From: Chitinophaga sp. XS-30
GTDB taxonomy: Bacteria; Bacteroidota; Bacteroidia; Chitinophagales; Chitinophagaceae
DNA: 64,000 nucleotides
Assembly: GCF_008086345.1 (NCBI RefSeq)
Contig: NZ_CP043006.1
Coordinates: forward strand, 3,594,032-3,658,031
Direction: 5' to 3'
In this document: one piece after another, positions 7,837-17,184 of the stretch
How the letters are laid out: the number at the start of each line of letters is the position of its first letter
How positions within the stretch are numbered: the stretch's first letter is position 1
Notes under the pieces: generated by a model
The model's input: the letters and a program-made list of their open reading frames with translations, nothing else
What the model was told of the DNA's origin: nothing
Databases searched by the model: none
Position numbers and translations under genes: made by a program

Positions 7837-10758
7837 TCAGGCCAGCGCATCGTGCAATATTTCCACCGGATGCAGGGCATGCGCTCCTGTTCCGTCTTTG
7901 ATCTGGTGCCTGCAACTGGTGCCGGGCGCAGCGATCAGTGTTCCTTCGGCAGCGTTGCGCACGGCGGGGAATAACACCAGTTCACCGATCTTCATCGATA
8001 CATCATAGTGTTCTTTTTCATATCCGAAAGAACCGGCCATGCCGCAGCATCCGGAAGGGATGATCTCCACCTCGTAGCCTTCGGGGAGGCTCAGTATCTT
8101 TTTGCTGTGCAATACGCCGGACAGGGCTTTCTGCTGGCAATGCCCGTGCAGCCTGATCTTTTGCTGCGCCGGCCGGAACATGCCGCTGTGGATATGCCCG
8201 AGGTCCGCCTCGATGGACAGGAACTCGTCTATCATATATACATGTTTGGCCAGCTGCTTCGCGTCTTCCCGCAGGGTTTCGCCCACGAGGTCCGGGTACT
8301 CGTCCCGGAAACCCAGGATGGCCGAAGGCTCAATGCCCACCAGCGGGATTTTCTCCGAGATGAGCCGGCTGAACAGGCGCACGTTCTTTTCGGCGATGAC
8401 CTTTGCTTTCCGCAGAAAACCTTTGGAGAGCAGCGCGCGGGCGCTTTCCGGATGATCGACGGGTATTACCTCGTAGCCCAACCTGCGCAGCAGCTGTACG
8501 GCTTTAATGCCTACATGGGTATCGTTATAATTGGTGAACTCGTCGCAGAACAGGTAAACTTTTCTTTGCTGCTTGCCGGTCTGCGGGTGCTGTTGCAGCC
8601 ATTTGCGCAGTGTTTTCTTTTCCAGCGTTGGCATGGAGCGTTCCAATGCAAAGCCGGATATCTTTTTGATCAGCCGGGAAGGCGCGGCTGTTTTCACCAG
8701 CCAGTTGTACATGCCCGGGGCGATGGCGGCCAGGCTGGTCAGCATCCTGAAATTGCCGATCATCCAGGTACGGAGGGATACGCCGTTGGCATCGTAATAA
8801 TGCTGGAGGAATTCCATCTTCATCTTCGCTACATCCACATTGGAGGGGCATTCGGACTTACATCCCTTGCAGGCCAGGCAGAGGTCCAGCACATCATATA
8901 TCTCCTGATGGTCGAACCTGTTCTCTTTTGTGGATTGGGTCAGGAACTCCCGCAGGATGTTGGCGCGGGCGCGGGTGGTATCCTTTTCGTTGCGGGTAGC
9001 CATATAACTGGGGCACATGGTGCCGCCGCTCAGGTGCGTCTTGCGGCAGTCTCCGGAGCCATTGCACTGTTCCGCATGCTGCAGGATGGTCTGCTGCGGG
9101 AAGTGGAATACGGTTTTCAGGTCCGGCGCTTTCTGGCCCGGTTCATACCGCAGCATGCTGTTCATGGATGGCGTATCCACGATCTTGTGCGGATTGAAGA
9201 TATTTTCCGGGTCCCAGGCGTATTTGACCTCCTTCAGCAAAGCGTAGTTCTTCGGACCGATCATCTGCTCGATGAACTCGCCCCGCAAACGCCCGTCACC
9301 ATGCTCGCCGCTGAGGGAACCGTTATATTTTTTTACGAGGGCGGCGATCTCCTGTGCAATGATGCGGAAGAGCTCATTCCCTTCTTTGGTCTTCAGGTTG
9401 AGGATCGGCCGGAGGTGTATCTCACCGCTGCCGGCATGGGCATAGTGTACGGAGAAAAGATCGTATCGCTGCAGGATCTGGTTGAATTCCGCAATATAAG
9501 CGGGAAGATCTTCCACGGCCACAGCGGTATCTTCTATCACCGGCACGGCCTTTTCATCGCCGGGCAGGTTGCTGAGCAGGCCCAGTCCGGCTTTCCGGAG
9601 AGTCCATATCTTTTTGGTGTCCTCACCGAAAAGGAGGGGAAAATGATATCCCAGTCCCGCCGCCTGCATTTCCGCCTGCATTTGTGCGGCGATGGCCGTG
9701 ATCTCCTCCCGGGTGTCGCGGCAGAACTCCACTACCAGGATGGCGCCGGGGTCGCCCTGTACAAAGAAGCGGTTCTTGCGCTGTTCGATATTGTCTTTTG
9801 TGCATTCCAGGATGAAATGGTCGATCAGTTCACTGGCGCTTGGTTTATAGCGCATGGCGATGATATTGGCGCGCAGCGATTCATCGATCGTATTGAAATG
9901 CACGCACATCAGACCGGTTTCTTTCGGTGGAAGGGGGGATATGTTCAGCCGTATCTCGGTGAGAAAGGCCAGTGTGCCTTCAGAGCCGGCGATCAGTTTG
10001 CAGAAATTGAAATCTTCCCGGCCATAGGTGAACGGCGCTGTTTCCAGCAGCATGTCAATGGCATAGCCGGTATTGCGGCGGAGGATCTCCGGTTTTGGGA
10101 ACTGTTTCCGGATCTCCTGCTGATTGTCCGCGTTGCCTAGCAGGGTGCGGATTTGTTTGTACAGCGCTGTTTCCAGTTTTCCGTCATTGGCTTCGCATTT
10201 GGCATGAAAGGCTTCCGGGCTGAGGGCTTCGAATACCGCATCGGAGCCGTCGCTCAGGATGGCTTTTACGGAGAGCAGGTGCTCCCGGGTACTGCCGTAC
10301 ACCACGGAATTGGAGCCGCAGGAGTTGTTGCCCACCATTCCGCCGATCATGGCGCGGTTGGCGGTAGAGGTCTCCGGCCCGAAATAGAAGCCGTAGGGCT
10401 TCAGAAAAAGGTTCAGCTCATCGCGGATCACACCGGGCTGCACCCGTACCCACTTTTCAGCGGTATTGATCTCCAGGATGCGGGTGAACGTCCGTGAAAC
10501 ATCCACAATAATGCCTTTGCCCACCACTTGCCCGGCCAGCGAAGTGCCGGCGGTGCGGGGAATGAGGGAGGTTTTATGCTCACGGGCGAAACGGATCAGG
10601 GTCCTGATATCTTCTTCGTCTTCCGGAATAGCCACTGCCAGGGGCATCTCCCGGTAGGCGGAGGCATCCGTGGCATAGAGGGTACGCATGGTATCATCGA
10701 AATACAACACGCCTTTGAGAGCCTGGCCGAGTTGTATCAGCTTTTCACGCTTGATCAT
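7837..10758 (-). CDS. FAD-linked and Fe-S-binding 2-hydroxyacid dehydrogenase (GlcD-GlpC fusion, YdiJ type)
   Basis: 973 residues in one chain. An FAD-binding-4 domain (about 35-215; PRTAGTSLAGQVVGKG and GGMVGNNSCGSNS contact the flavin) is followed by the FAD-oxidase C-terminal domain (about 250-525, with HYAHAGSGEIHLRP and GEHGDGRLRG). Next comes a two-cluster ferredoxin domain (about 570-665: CNGSGDCR with MCPSY, then CLACKGCKSECP). Two CCG-type cysteine-rich segments close the chain (GHCQQKAL and IPSGCCGMAGSFGYE). This plan matches YdiJ-like D-2-hydroxyglutarate or D-lactate dehydrogenases, which pass electrons to the quinone pool; which hydroxyacid is oxidised cannot be read from sequence. 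The length is close to that of E. coli YdiJ. No lactate transporter is adjacent. Confidence 0.88.
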   Translation of the reverse strand: MIKREKLIQLGQALKGVLYFDDTMRTLYATDASAYREMPLAVAIPEDEEDIRTLIRFAREHKTSLIPRTAGTSLAGQVVGKGIIVDVSRTFTRILEINTAEKWVRVQPGVIRDELNLFLKPYGFYFGPETSTANRAMIGGMVGNNSCGSNSVVYGSTREHLLSVKAILSDGSDAVFEALSPEAFHAKCEANDGKLETALYKQIRTLLGNADNQQEIRKQFPKPEILRRNTGYAIDMLLETAPFTYGREDFNFCKLIAGSEGTLAFLTEIRLNISPLPPKETGLMCVHFNTIDESLRANIIAMRYKPSASELIDHFILECTKDNIEQRKNRFFVQGDPGAILVVEFCRDTREEITAIAAQMQAEMQAAGLGYHFPLLFGEDTKKIWTLRKAGLGLLSNLPGDEKAVPVIEDTAVAVEDLPAYIAEFNQILQRYDLFSVHYAHAGSGEIHLRPILNLKTKEGNELFRIIAQEIAALVKKYNGSLSGEHGDGRLRGEFIEQMIGPKNYALLKEVKYAWDPENIFNPHKIVDTPSMNSMLRYEPGQKAPDLKTVFHFPQQTILQHAEQCNGSGDCRKTHLSGGTMCPSYMATRNEKDTTRARANILREFLTQSTKENRFDHQEIYDVLDLCLACKGCKSECPSNVDVAKMKMEFLQHYYDANGVSLRTWMIGNFRMLTSLAAIAPGMYNWLVKTAAPSRLIKKISGFALERSMPTLEKKTLRKWLQQHPQTGKQQRKVYLFCDEFTNYNDTHVGIKAVQLLRRLGYEVIPVDHPESARALLSKGFLRKAKVIAEKNVRLFSRLISEKIPLVGIEPSAILGFRDEYPDLVGETLREDAKQLAKHVYMIDEFLSIEADLGHIHSGMFRPAQQKIRLHGHCQQKALSGVLHSKKILSLPEGYEVEIIPSGCCGMAGSFGYEKEHYDVSMKIGELVLFPAVRNAAEGTLIAAPGTSCRHQIKDGTGAHALHPVEILHDALA

Positions 10759-10787
10759 GGCGCGAAATTAATACTTAACCGGGATTG

Positions 10788-11693
10788 TTAAAAGAGGGTA
10801 TTATCAGAATGGGTCTGCGGATAAGGCACTTTTAACCCGCAAATGGCTTCCAGCCTGCCTGCGAGGTAGGCGCTCAGTTCAGGGACGGCCGTTTCATCGG
10901 GCATATGCATGAAGAACCAGGTATTTTCCAGCCCATGGTCCATCCAGTACCTGATCCGGTTCAGCCAGTCGTCCACACGGCTGTAATCCGTAGGATGGAG
11001 GTGGTTGCCTACGTAACGGATAAAAGTGTGGGCGATGGGGAGGTGCATATGCACCATATCCCGCCGCCCTGCTGTATCCGTGATCACGGCGCCCATATTG
11101 AGGTTGCGCAGGGTGCTGAAAAGCTCCTGGCTGTGCCGGGGATCGCTGAACCAGTCCGGGTGGCGGACCTCCACAAAGAACTCCAGGTCCACCGGCAGGG
11201 AGGCCAGGTAGTTGAACAGGTTGCTTTTCCGCGATGGGCCGAAACTTTCGCTCAACTGCAGGAAGATGGGCCCCAGGTGTTCCCCGAACTCCACAACCCC
11301 TTCCAGGAAGGCGCTGGTCTGGTCCATGGCATTTACCAGGTTGCTGTAATGGCTGATGCCCTGCGGCACCTTCGGGCAAAAGAGGAAGTCCTGCCCGGCC
11401 ACCTTTTCCTTCCATTTCCGGATCGTGTCCGGCGGATATATGCGGTAATGTGTGGCATTCAGCTCAATGCTGTTGTAGACTTTTGCGTACCGGGTAAGGA
11501 AATCCTTTTCCTTTGTACCTTTTGGAAATACGTTGCCTACCCATTCTTTCCGGTTCCAGCTGGTGCAGCCAAGCCGGAAATCCGGCCGGCCGGAGGGTTT
11601 GCCCCTGAGCGCGGCTTTGTTGAAAACCGGTTCTGCAGGCAGTTTGAAGTCGATATCATTCAGTGTGGCCGGGTTGACGCGTCCGAATTGCAT
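10788..11693 (-). CDS. DUF72 family protein (YecE-like)
   Basis: 301 residues with a TIM-barrel fold typical of DUF72. Signatures are LGCTSWNRKEWVGNVFP near residue 42, YAKVYNSIELNATHYRIYP, FCPKVPQGISHY, LGPIFLQLSESF, FFVEVRHPDWF and the closing NTWFFMHMPDE. DUF72 proteins are widespread and have been proposed to act on nucleic acids or as hydrolases, but no reaction is established. Its stop lies 29 bases before the start of the FAD/Fe-S dehydrogenase on the same strand, so the two may be co-transcribed. Confidence 0.88.
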   Translation of the reverse strand: MQFGRVNPATLNDIDFKLPAEPVFNKAALRGKPSGRPDFRLGCTSWNRKEWVGNVFPKGTKEKDFLTRYAKVYNSIELNATHYRIYPPDTIRKWKEKVAGQDFLFCPKVPQGISHYSNLVNAMDQTSAFLEGVVEFGEHLGPIFLQLSESFGPSRKSNLFNYLASLPVDLEFFVEVRHPDWFSDPRHSQELFSTLRNLNMGAVITDTAGRRDMVHMHLPIAHTFIRYVGNHLHPTDYSRVDDWLNRIRYWMDHGLENTWFFMHMPDETAVPELSAYLAGRLEAICGLKVPYPQTHSDNTLF

Positions 11694-11773
11694 AAATAAA
11701 AATAAGGAACCCGCCTCACAAAACCATCGGTTCCGGACAACAGCGGCAGCATAACATTTAAAACGGGCTAACG

Positions 11774-11801
11774 TTGCCGGTTACTTTTTTAGGTACTTTT
11801 G
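11774..11801 (+). promoter_or_regulatory. Bacteroidota-type promoter for glgA
   Basis: TTG at 11774-11776, 17 bases, then TACTTTTG at 11794-11801: both elements of the Bacteroidota housekeeping promoter at the expected spacing. Transcription would start near 11808, leaving a leader of about 70 bases. It probably drives glgA, glgC and the GH130 gene. Confidence 0.7.
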
Positions 11802-11876
11802 ATTTTAACGTTTAATTTTTCCCTACTCCTTTGATTTCTAAGTTTTCCGAGTTAATTTATAAGCAATTACATCAGC

Positions 11877-13292
11877 ATGGAGATTTTACACGTCAGCGCG
11901 GAGTGTTACCCGGTAGCAAAAGTGGGCGGTTTGGGAGATGTGGTGGGTGCTTTGCCTAAATATCAACAGTCGGCCGGAACGATCGCCAAGGTGGTGATGC
12001 CGGCCTACAACACTGCTTTCAGGGAAAAGCATTCCTACGAGATCGTGCATCAGGGCGGATTATGGCTGGGACACGACTGGTACCACTTTAATGTCTGGAA
12101 GGAAAGTACCAATGCACTGGGATTCGACCTTTACCAGGTGGATATCCCCGGCTTGCTGGACACGCCGGGCGTGTACGGCTATATGAACGATACCGAGCGG
12201 TTCCTGGGCTTCCAGGTGGCGGTGCTGGACTGGCTGAACGAATGGCAGCATCAGCCGGATGTGGTCCATTGTCATGATCATCATACCGGCCTGATACCTT
12301 TCCTGCTGCGTTTCGGCTATAAGTACAGCCGGCTGAAGCATATCGCTACGGTCATGACCATCCATAATGCCCAATACCAGGGACAGTTTGGATGGGACAA
12401 GCTATACCTCATCCCGTCTTTCGACCTCTGGAAAAGCGGGATGCTGGACTGGCAGGGAGCGATCAACCCGCTGGCTTCCGCTATCAAATGCGCCTGGAAG
12501 GTGAACACGGTATCGCCGAATTATATGGAAGAGCTGTTCTATTCCGCCAACGGGCTGGAAGGCCTGCTAAACGCCGAGCGAAGCAAGGCTACCGGCATCC
12601 TCAACGGTATCGATGACAAGGTGTGGGACCCGGCTACGGACGAGATGATCGCCACCAGGTACGGCCTTGCGGACGTGACCAAAGGCAAAAAGGCCAACAA
12701 GCAGCATCTGTGCAAGACCTTTGAGCTGGACCCTTCGCTGCCGTTGTTCGTTTTCATCGGCAGGCTGGTGGGAGAGAAGGGGGCGGACCTCCTGCCCGAG
12801 ATCATCGGCCGGTCGCTATACGAGCATCCGGGTGAGCTGAATTTCCTCATCCTGGGTAGCGGGGACGCACATACGGAATGGATGCTGCAACAGGCCCGGC
12901 AGTATGCCGGTACGCACTTCAACGTCTTTATCGGTTATAATGAAGCGCTTTCGCATCAGCTGTATGCCGGTGCGGATTTTCTGCTGATGCCTTCCAGGGT
13001 GGAACCCTGTGGCCTGAACCAGCTGTATGCCATGCGCTACGGGACTGTGCCGGTCGTGCGGACCACCGGCGGGCTGAAAGATACGGTTGTGGATTTCGGT
13101 GATCCGGGAGGTTTCGGTATCCGTTTTTTCCACGCATCCACAGGTGATGTGTGCCATGCCATCGGGAGGGCATTGGAATTGTACAGGAGTAAAGTGAAAT
13201 TTTCAAACATCAAAAAAACAATCATGCAGCTGGATCATTCCTGGGATAAAGCAGCGCAATCATATATTGATCTTTATACCAGCCTAAAGTAA
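11877..13292 (+). CDS. glgA: Glycogen/starch synthase (GT5)
   Basis: 471 residues, normal for GlgA. It transfers glucose from ADP-glucose to the non-reducing end of alpha-1,4-glucan in the cytoplasm. The N-terminal KVGGL motif (Lys15-Leu19) binds the nucleotide sugar. HCHDHHTGLIP and TIHNAQYQG are typical of the GT5 N-terminal domain, and FIGRLVGEKGADL and MPSRVEPCGLNQLYAMRYGT (without its last residues) give the C-terminal donor site with the catalytic Glu. glgC follows 10 bases downstream, so donor synthesis and polymerisation are co-expressed. No branching enzyme or phosphorylase is in this window. Confidence 0.95.
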   Translation: MEILHVSAECYPVAKVGGLGDVVGALPKYQQSAGTIAKVVMPAYNTAFREKHSYEIVHQGGLWLGHDWYHFNVWKESTNALGFDLYQVDIPGLLDTPGVYGYMNDTERFLGFQVAVLDWLNEWQHQPDVVHCHDHHTGLIPFLLRFGYKYSRLKHIATVMTIHNAQYQGQFGWDKLYLIPSFDLWKSGMLDWQGAINPLASAIKCAWKVNTVSPNYMEELFYSANGLEGLLNAERSKATGILNGIDDKVWDPATDEMIATRYGLADVTKGKKANKQHLCKTFELDPSLPLFVFIGRLVGEKGADLLPEIIGRSLYEHPGELNFLILGSGDAHTEWMLQQARQYAGTHFNVFIGYNEALSHQLYAGADFLLMPSRVEPCGLNQLYAMRYGTVPVVRTTGGLKDTVVDFGDPGGFGIRFFHASTGDVCHAIGRALELYRSKVKFSNIKKTIMQLDHSWDKAAQSYIDLYTSLK

Positions 13293-13302
13293 ATCTTACG
13301 TT

Positions 13303-14580
13303 ATGTCTAATGCCGTTATCTCAATCATCCTTGGAGGAGGGGCCGGAACCCGGCTTTATCCGTTGACCCGGAGCCGTTCGAAGCCCGCAGTGCCCGTAGC
13401 CGGAAAATACCGCCTGGTGGACATCCCCATTTCCAATTGCCTGAATGCGGATCTGCACCGCATATTCGTGCTGACCCAGTTCAACTCCGCTTCGCTGAAC
13501 AAACATATCAAGAATACCTACCATTTTTCGCATTTCAGCAAAGCCTTTGTAGACATTCTTGCGGCGGAACAGACGCCGGATAACCCCACCTGGTTCCAGG
13601 GTACAGCGGATGCCGTAAGGCAGATCCTGCGCCACCTGGAGAACTTCGAGTTTGACTATGCCCTGATCCTTTCGGGTGACCAGCTGTACCAGATGGATTT
13701 TCGCGAGATGATCGATCATCATATCGCCAAAGGCGCAGATATTTCCATCGCTACCATTCCCGTGCATGCCCGGGAAGCAACGGATTTCGGCATCCTGAAA
13801 ACGAACGAGGAGAGCTTCATCACGGCATTCATCGAGAAACCCAAAAAAGAACTGTTGCCGGAATGGACCTCAGAGGTAAGCGCGGACATGCACCGGGATG
13901 GGCGGGAATACCTGGCGTCCATGGGTATCTACATCTTCAATAAACAGCTCCTGTTCGATCTGCTGGCCGGCCAGCCGGAAGCAACGGATTTCGGGAAGGA
14001 GCTCATACCCAATGCCATCAACCAGCATAAGGTGCTCAGCTTTCAGTACGAAGGGTACTGGACGGATATCGGGAATATTTCATCGTTCTTTGAAGCCAAT
14101 CTCGGCCTGACGGATGAGATACCGCAGTTCAACCTTTTCGATGACAGCAAGACCATCTTCTCCCGTGCCCGCATGCTGCCCCCGGCCAAGATCTCCGGGA
14201 CCACGCTGGAAAAGACCGTCATCGCGGACGGCTGCATCATCAACGCCAGCAGGCTGGAAAGATGCGTGGTGGGTATTCGTACCCGGATCGGCAAAGGCAC
14301 TACTATCAGTAACAGCTACCTGATGGGGAACGACATCTATCAGACGCTGGACGAGATCAATAATGCCCGCAGCAAAGGCCGTCCGCCTATTGGTATCGGC
14401 GACCGCTGCTATATCAATAACGCCATTATCGACAAGAATGCCTGCATCGGCAACGATGTGCGGATCAACGGGGGCAAGCATATGGAAGACGGCGATTTTG
14501 AGAAATATACCATAAAAGATGGCATCGTAGTTGTGAAGAAAGGGGCAGTGCTGCCTGACGGGTTCCAGTGCCTGGCCTAG
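13303..14580 (+). CDS. glgC: Glucose-1-phosphate adenylyltransferase (ADP-glucose pyrophosphorylase)
   Basis: 425 residues. It makes ADP-glucose from glucose-1-phosphate and ATP, the committed step of glycogen synthesis. The nucleotidyltransferase domain has LGGGAGTRLYPLTRSRSKPA (residues 9-28), LVDIPISNC, GTADAVRQ, LSGDQLY and FIEKPK; the second half is the left-handed beta-helix with repeated hexapeptides (VVGIRTRIGKGT, GDRCYINNAIIDKNACIG). Regulatory arginine/lysine residues cannot be judged here. It lies between glgA (10 bases) and a GH130 enzyme (55 bases) in one apparent operon. Confidence 0.95.
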   Translation: MSNAVISIILGGGAGTRLYPLTRSRSKPAVPVAGKYRLVDIPISNCLNADLHRIFVLTQFNSASLNKHIKNTYHFSHFSKAFVDILAAEQTPDNPTWFQGTADAVRQILRHLENFEFDYALILSGDQLYQMDFREMIDHHIAKGADISIATIPVHAREATDFGILKTNEESFITAFIEKPKKELLPEWTSEVSADMHRDGREYLASMGIYIFNKQLLFDLLAGQPEATDFGKELIPNAINQHKVLSFQYEGYWTDIGNISSFFEANLGLTDEIPQFNLFDDSKTIFSRARMLPPAKISGTTLEKTVIADGCIINASRLERCVVGIRTRIGKGTTISNSYLMGNDIYQTLDEINNARSKGRPPIGIGDRCYINNAIIDKNACIGNDVRINGGKHMEDGDFEKYTIKDGIVVVKKGAVLPDGFQCLA

Positions 14581-14635
14581 ACCGGCGCCGTTCGGGAGCA
14601 TCATCATTTAAAGCTTAAAATAAACAAACAGATCT

Positions 14636-16099
14636 ATGAGATTGTCCATTGAACGGCAGACGACAAAAGTTACACCCGACCTTAAACGGGTGGTGGCCCG
14701 GTTTTTCTTTAACGGGGATGCCCGTGCAAAGGGCATTATCCTGAAAGTAATGGAAATGACGGATGTAGAGGTGGATATAACGATCACGCCCATACTCCGT
14801 GAATTCTCCAAGCGCCACCGGAACATTACCCGGGTTTTCGAAAGGCATGCGGACAAACTGAAGAACCTCTTCCTGGCACTGAAGATCGATCCGGAATCCA
14901 TTGAGATGAAGCGCAGGTTGCTGATCGGTTCTTTTTTTACGAATGAATTTTCCATCGAGTCTGCCGCGTTCTTCAATCCTTCCATTGTGGAGGATGTGGA
15001 CCAGAGCGGGCTGGAAGAAGGGGAAAAACGCATCATCCTCAGCTTCCGGGCAGTAGGGGAAGGGCACGTATCCTCCATTGTATTCCGCCGCGCTACCATC
15101 AACCGGAACAATGATATTACCATCATCCCGGCCGGTAATTATGTAGATGAACCGGATATTATCCGCAACGCAGAATATCACAAGCATATCTTTTTTCAGA
15201 ACGCCTCCTCCATCAAACTGCCCGATTCCGTGATCCGTGAGGTCAGCAACGGCCTGCCGGATACTTTTGTGTATGTGGAACTGAAACGGGTGATCCGGGA
15301 AATGCAGCAACGCTACCAGGTGGACCATCTGTTGAAACGCAACCTGGAACGGTTGCTCTGGCTGGCAGATTCCTATTATGAGATCAATTTTTCGCTGGAT
15401 ACGGATATTTCCGACCGGGTGATCTTTCCATATTCCGATGCCGAAAGCCGCGGGATTGAGGATGCCCGTTTCGTGAAATATACCGGCGACAAAAGCGGGG
15501 TGACCTATTATGCCACCTACACCGCTTTTGACGGAGTGACCATTCAGCCGAAATTGCTGGAGACGCGGGACTTTTACCACTTCAAGATCATGCCCCTCTA
15601 TGGAGAGGGTGCACAGAACAAGAACCTGGCGCTGTTTCCCCGCAAGATCAACGGCAAATATGCCATGATGTCCCGCATAGACGGCATCAATAATTACATC
15701 ATGTATTCGGACAAGATCAATATCTGGGAGAATCCTGTGATACTGCAAACGCCGAAATATCCCTGGGAATTCGTGCAGATCGGTAACTGCGGCTCACCGA
15801 TCGAAACGCCGGAAGGATGGCTGGTGATCACCCATGGCGTAGGGCCAATGCGTACTTATTGCCTGGGCGTTACCTTGCTGGACCTGGAAGATCCGACCAA
15901 GGAGATCGGCAGGCTGAAGGAGCCGCTGCTGATACCGAACAAGGATGAACGGGAGGGATATGTGCCGAATGTGCTGTATTCCTGCGGTGCGCTGATCCAT
16001 AATGACGAGCTGGTCATTCCCTATGGTCTTTCTGATTACGCTTCTACCTTCGCTACGGTGAACCTGGCGAAACTGCTGGAAAAGATCAAAGCCGGATAG
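14636..16099 (+). CDS. GH130 family phosphorylase/glycosidase (mannoside-active type)
   Basis: 487 residues. The C-terminal two thirds form the five-bladed propeller of GH130: RGIEDARFVKY carries the conserved Asp equivalent to the general acid, NLALFPRKINGKYAMMSR and GNCGSPIETPEGWLVITHGVG are further family signatures, and FATVNLAKLLEKI ends the fold. The N-terminal 180 residues (TPDLKRVVARFF, FERHADKLKN) are a helical extension seen in the longer GH130 members. Characterised members phosphorolyse or hydrolyse beta-mannosides (beta-1,4 or beta-1,2). The absence of a signal peptide suggests a cytoplasmic phosphorylase. Placement behind glgA/glgC and facing two GT4 genes suggests turnover of an intracellular or surface mannan; this is inference. 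Confidence 0.85.
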   Translation: MRLSIERQTTKVTPDLKRVVARFFFNGDARAKGIILKVMEMTDVEVDITITPILREFSKRHRNITRVFERHADKLKNLFLALKIDPESIEMKRRLLIGSFFTNEFSIESAAFFNPSIVEDVDQSGLEEGEKRIILSFRAVGEGHVSSIVFRRATINRNNDITIIPAGNYVDEPDIIRNAEYHKHIFFQNASSIKLPDSVIREVSNGLPDTFVYVELKRVIREMQQRYQVDHLLKRNLERLLWLADSYYEINFSLDTDISDRVIFPYSDAESRGIEDARFVKYTGDKSGVTYYATYTAFDGVTIQPKLLETRDFYHFKIMPLYGEGAQNKNLALFPRKINGKYAMMSRIDGINNYIMYSDKINIWENPVILQTPKYPWEFVQIGNCGSPIETPEGWLVITHGVGPMRTYCLGVTLLDLEDPTKEIGRLKEPLLIPNKDEREGYVPNVLYSCGALIHNDELVIPYGLSDYASTFATVNLAKLLEKIKAG

Positions 16100-16107
16100 G
16101 CTTCCGG

Positions 16108-16144
16108 CAGGTGCTTCGCGGTGTTATGACCGGTGAAGCACCTG
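16108..16144. terminator. Hairpin at the convergent junction of the GH130 and GT4 genes
   Basis: CAGGTGCTTC (16108-16117) pairs perfectly with GAAGCACCTG (16135-16144), and GGT/ACC inside can extend the pairing. It spans the 24-base gap and the end of the GT4 coding sequence. Neither side has a T-tract, so it may block both transcripts by structure alone. A smaller GCCGG/CCGGC hairpin (16091-16108) is adjacent. Confidence 0.45.
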
Positions 16145-17137
16145 CTCATATACCTTCACATAATCACCGACCATTTTTTGCATGCTGAATTGAGACATGG
16201 CCCATTCGCGGCAGGTCTTCCGGCTGATGTCATGCAGCTGATCCACCCGTTCTATCGCATCTTTCAGCCCGCTCGCCAGAAATCCTGTTTCACAATCCCT
16301 GACAAGTTCCGGCATGGAGCCTCTGCGGTAGGCGATCACCGGGGTGCCGCACATCATGGCTTCCGCCACGCTCAGGCCGAAAGGTTCATCGAAATGAACA
16401 GGATGCAGCAGGGCTTTCGCTTTGCCAAGGAGCGTGTTCCGTTCCACCGGCCCGGCCGGGCCAATGTACTGTATCTGTTCCCCGTCGATCAGGGGCTGCA
16501 CTTTCTCATGGTAATAACTTTCATCCTGGATGATGCCGGCCATGATGAGGCGCATCTTGTTCGCTTTCGCGATCTCGATGGCATCACAGGGACCTTTGTC
16601 CGGATGCATACGGCCGAAGAAAAGGAGGTAGTCCTCCGGGGTTTCACAGAAATCGAAGCTGTCCGGATCAATGCCGTTGTACACAGTTGCCGTGTAACGT
16701 AAGTGCGGGCTCCGGTCCGAATTGCTGATGGATACATAATGCCCGATATCATTGTAACGCTCGTACACCGGAATGATCTTCTGCGAGGAAAACCCGTGGA
16801 TCGTGGTTACCACCGGCGTTTTCACCAATCTGGAGTAGGTCAGCGGCAGGAAGTCGAAATGATTATGGATAATATCATAGTCCCCGGCCTGTTCCATGAG
16901 GTAACTGATATGCATACACTCCATGACCTTTGCATCCTGGTTTTTGTCTTCTTCATACCCGTCTGCATACAGGGATTTAAGTGTTCCATGCGTGTGTGAG
17001 TTGGAAGTAGCGTAGAGTGTTACTTCGTGGCCGTGACTTTCCAGGCCTTCGGCTACGTTCGAGGCCATTTGCTCCCAGGGGCCGTAGTGCAGCGGTGGTG
17101 TCCGCCACGCTACGGGGGAGAGGATCGCTATTTTCAT
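16124..17137 (-). CDS. GT4 family glycosyltransferase
   Basis: 337 residues with the two Rossmann domains of GT-B retaining transferases. The N-terminal domain has ILSPVAWRTPPLHYGPWEQMA (first 15 typical), the middle YDIIHNHFDFLPL and TTIHGFSS, and the donor domain has LFFGRMHPDKGP, HPVHFDEPFGLSVAEAMMCG and TPVIAYRRGSMPELV, with the E-x7-E catalytic pair. Close relatives are soluble cytoplasmic enzymes found beside GH130 genes. The ATG at 17137 overlaps the TGA of a 16-codon leader frame in the upstream tandem repeat (ATGA overlap), so translation may be coupled. The upstream gene on the same strand is a second GT4 enzyme. Confidence 0.88.
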   Translation of the reverse strand: MKIAILSPVAWRTPPLHYGPWEQMASNVAEGLESHGHEVTLYATSNSHTHGTLKSLYADGYEEDKNQDAKVMECMHISYLMEQAGDYDIIHNHFDFLPLTYSRLVKTPVVTTIHGFSSQKIIPVYERYNDIGHYVSISNSDRSPHLRYTATVYNGIDPDSFDFCETPEDYLLFFGRMHPDKGPCDAIEIAKANKMRLIMAGIIQDESYYHEKVQPLIDGEQIQYIGPAGPVERNTLLGKAKALLHPVHFDEPFGLSVAEAMMCGTPVIAYRRGSMPELVRDCETGFLASGLKDAIERVDQLHDISRKTCREWAMSQFSMQKMVGDYVKVYEQVLHRS

Positions 17138-17184
17138 CCAGGTAATATTTGTCTTTTCAATGGTTGGATGGAACTTCGTTTCAT
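17134..17184 (-). CDS. 16-codon leader frame overlapping the GT4 start (candidate)
   Basis: Within the last repeat unit an ATG at 17184 opens M-K-R-S-S-I-Q-P-L-K-R-Q-I-L-P-G and stops at a TGA that overlaps the GT4 ATG by two bases. The same frame stays open upstream through the whole repeat array to a TTG at 17325 (63 codons). The layout would allow translational coupling. Whether the peptide is made is unknown. Confidence 0.3.
   Translation of the reverse strand: MKRSSIQPLKRQILPG

Noticed and set aside
8008..10140. 710-codon open frame on the + strand
   Set aside because: It lies antisense to the FAD/Fe-S dehydrogenase, whose domains are complete; the + strand translation shows no family motifs.
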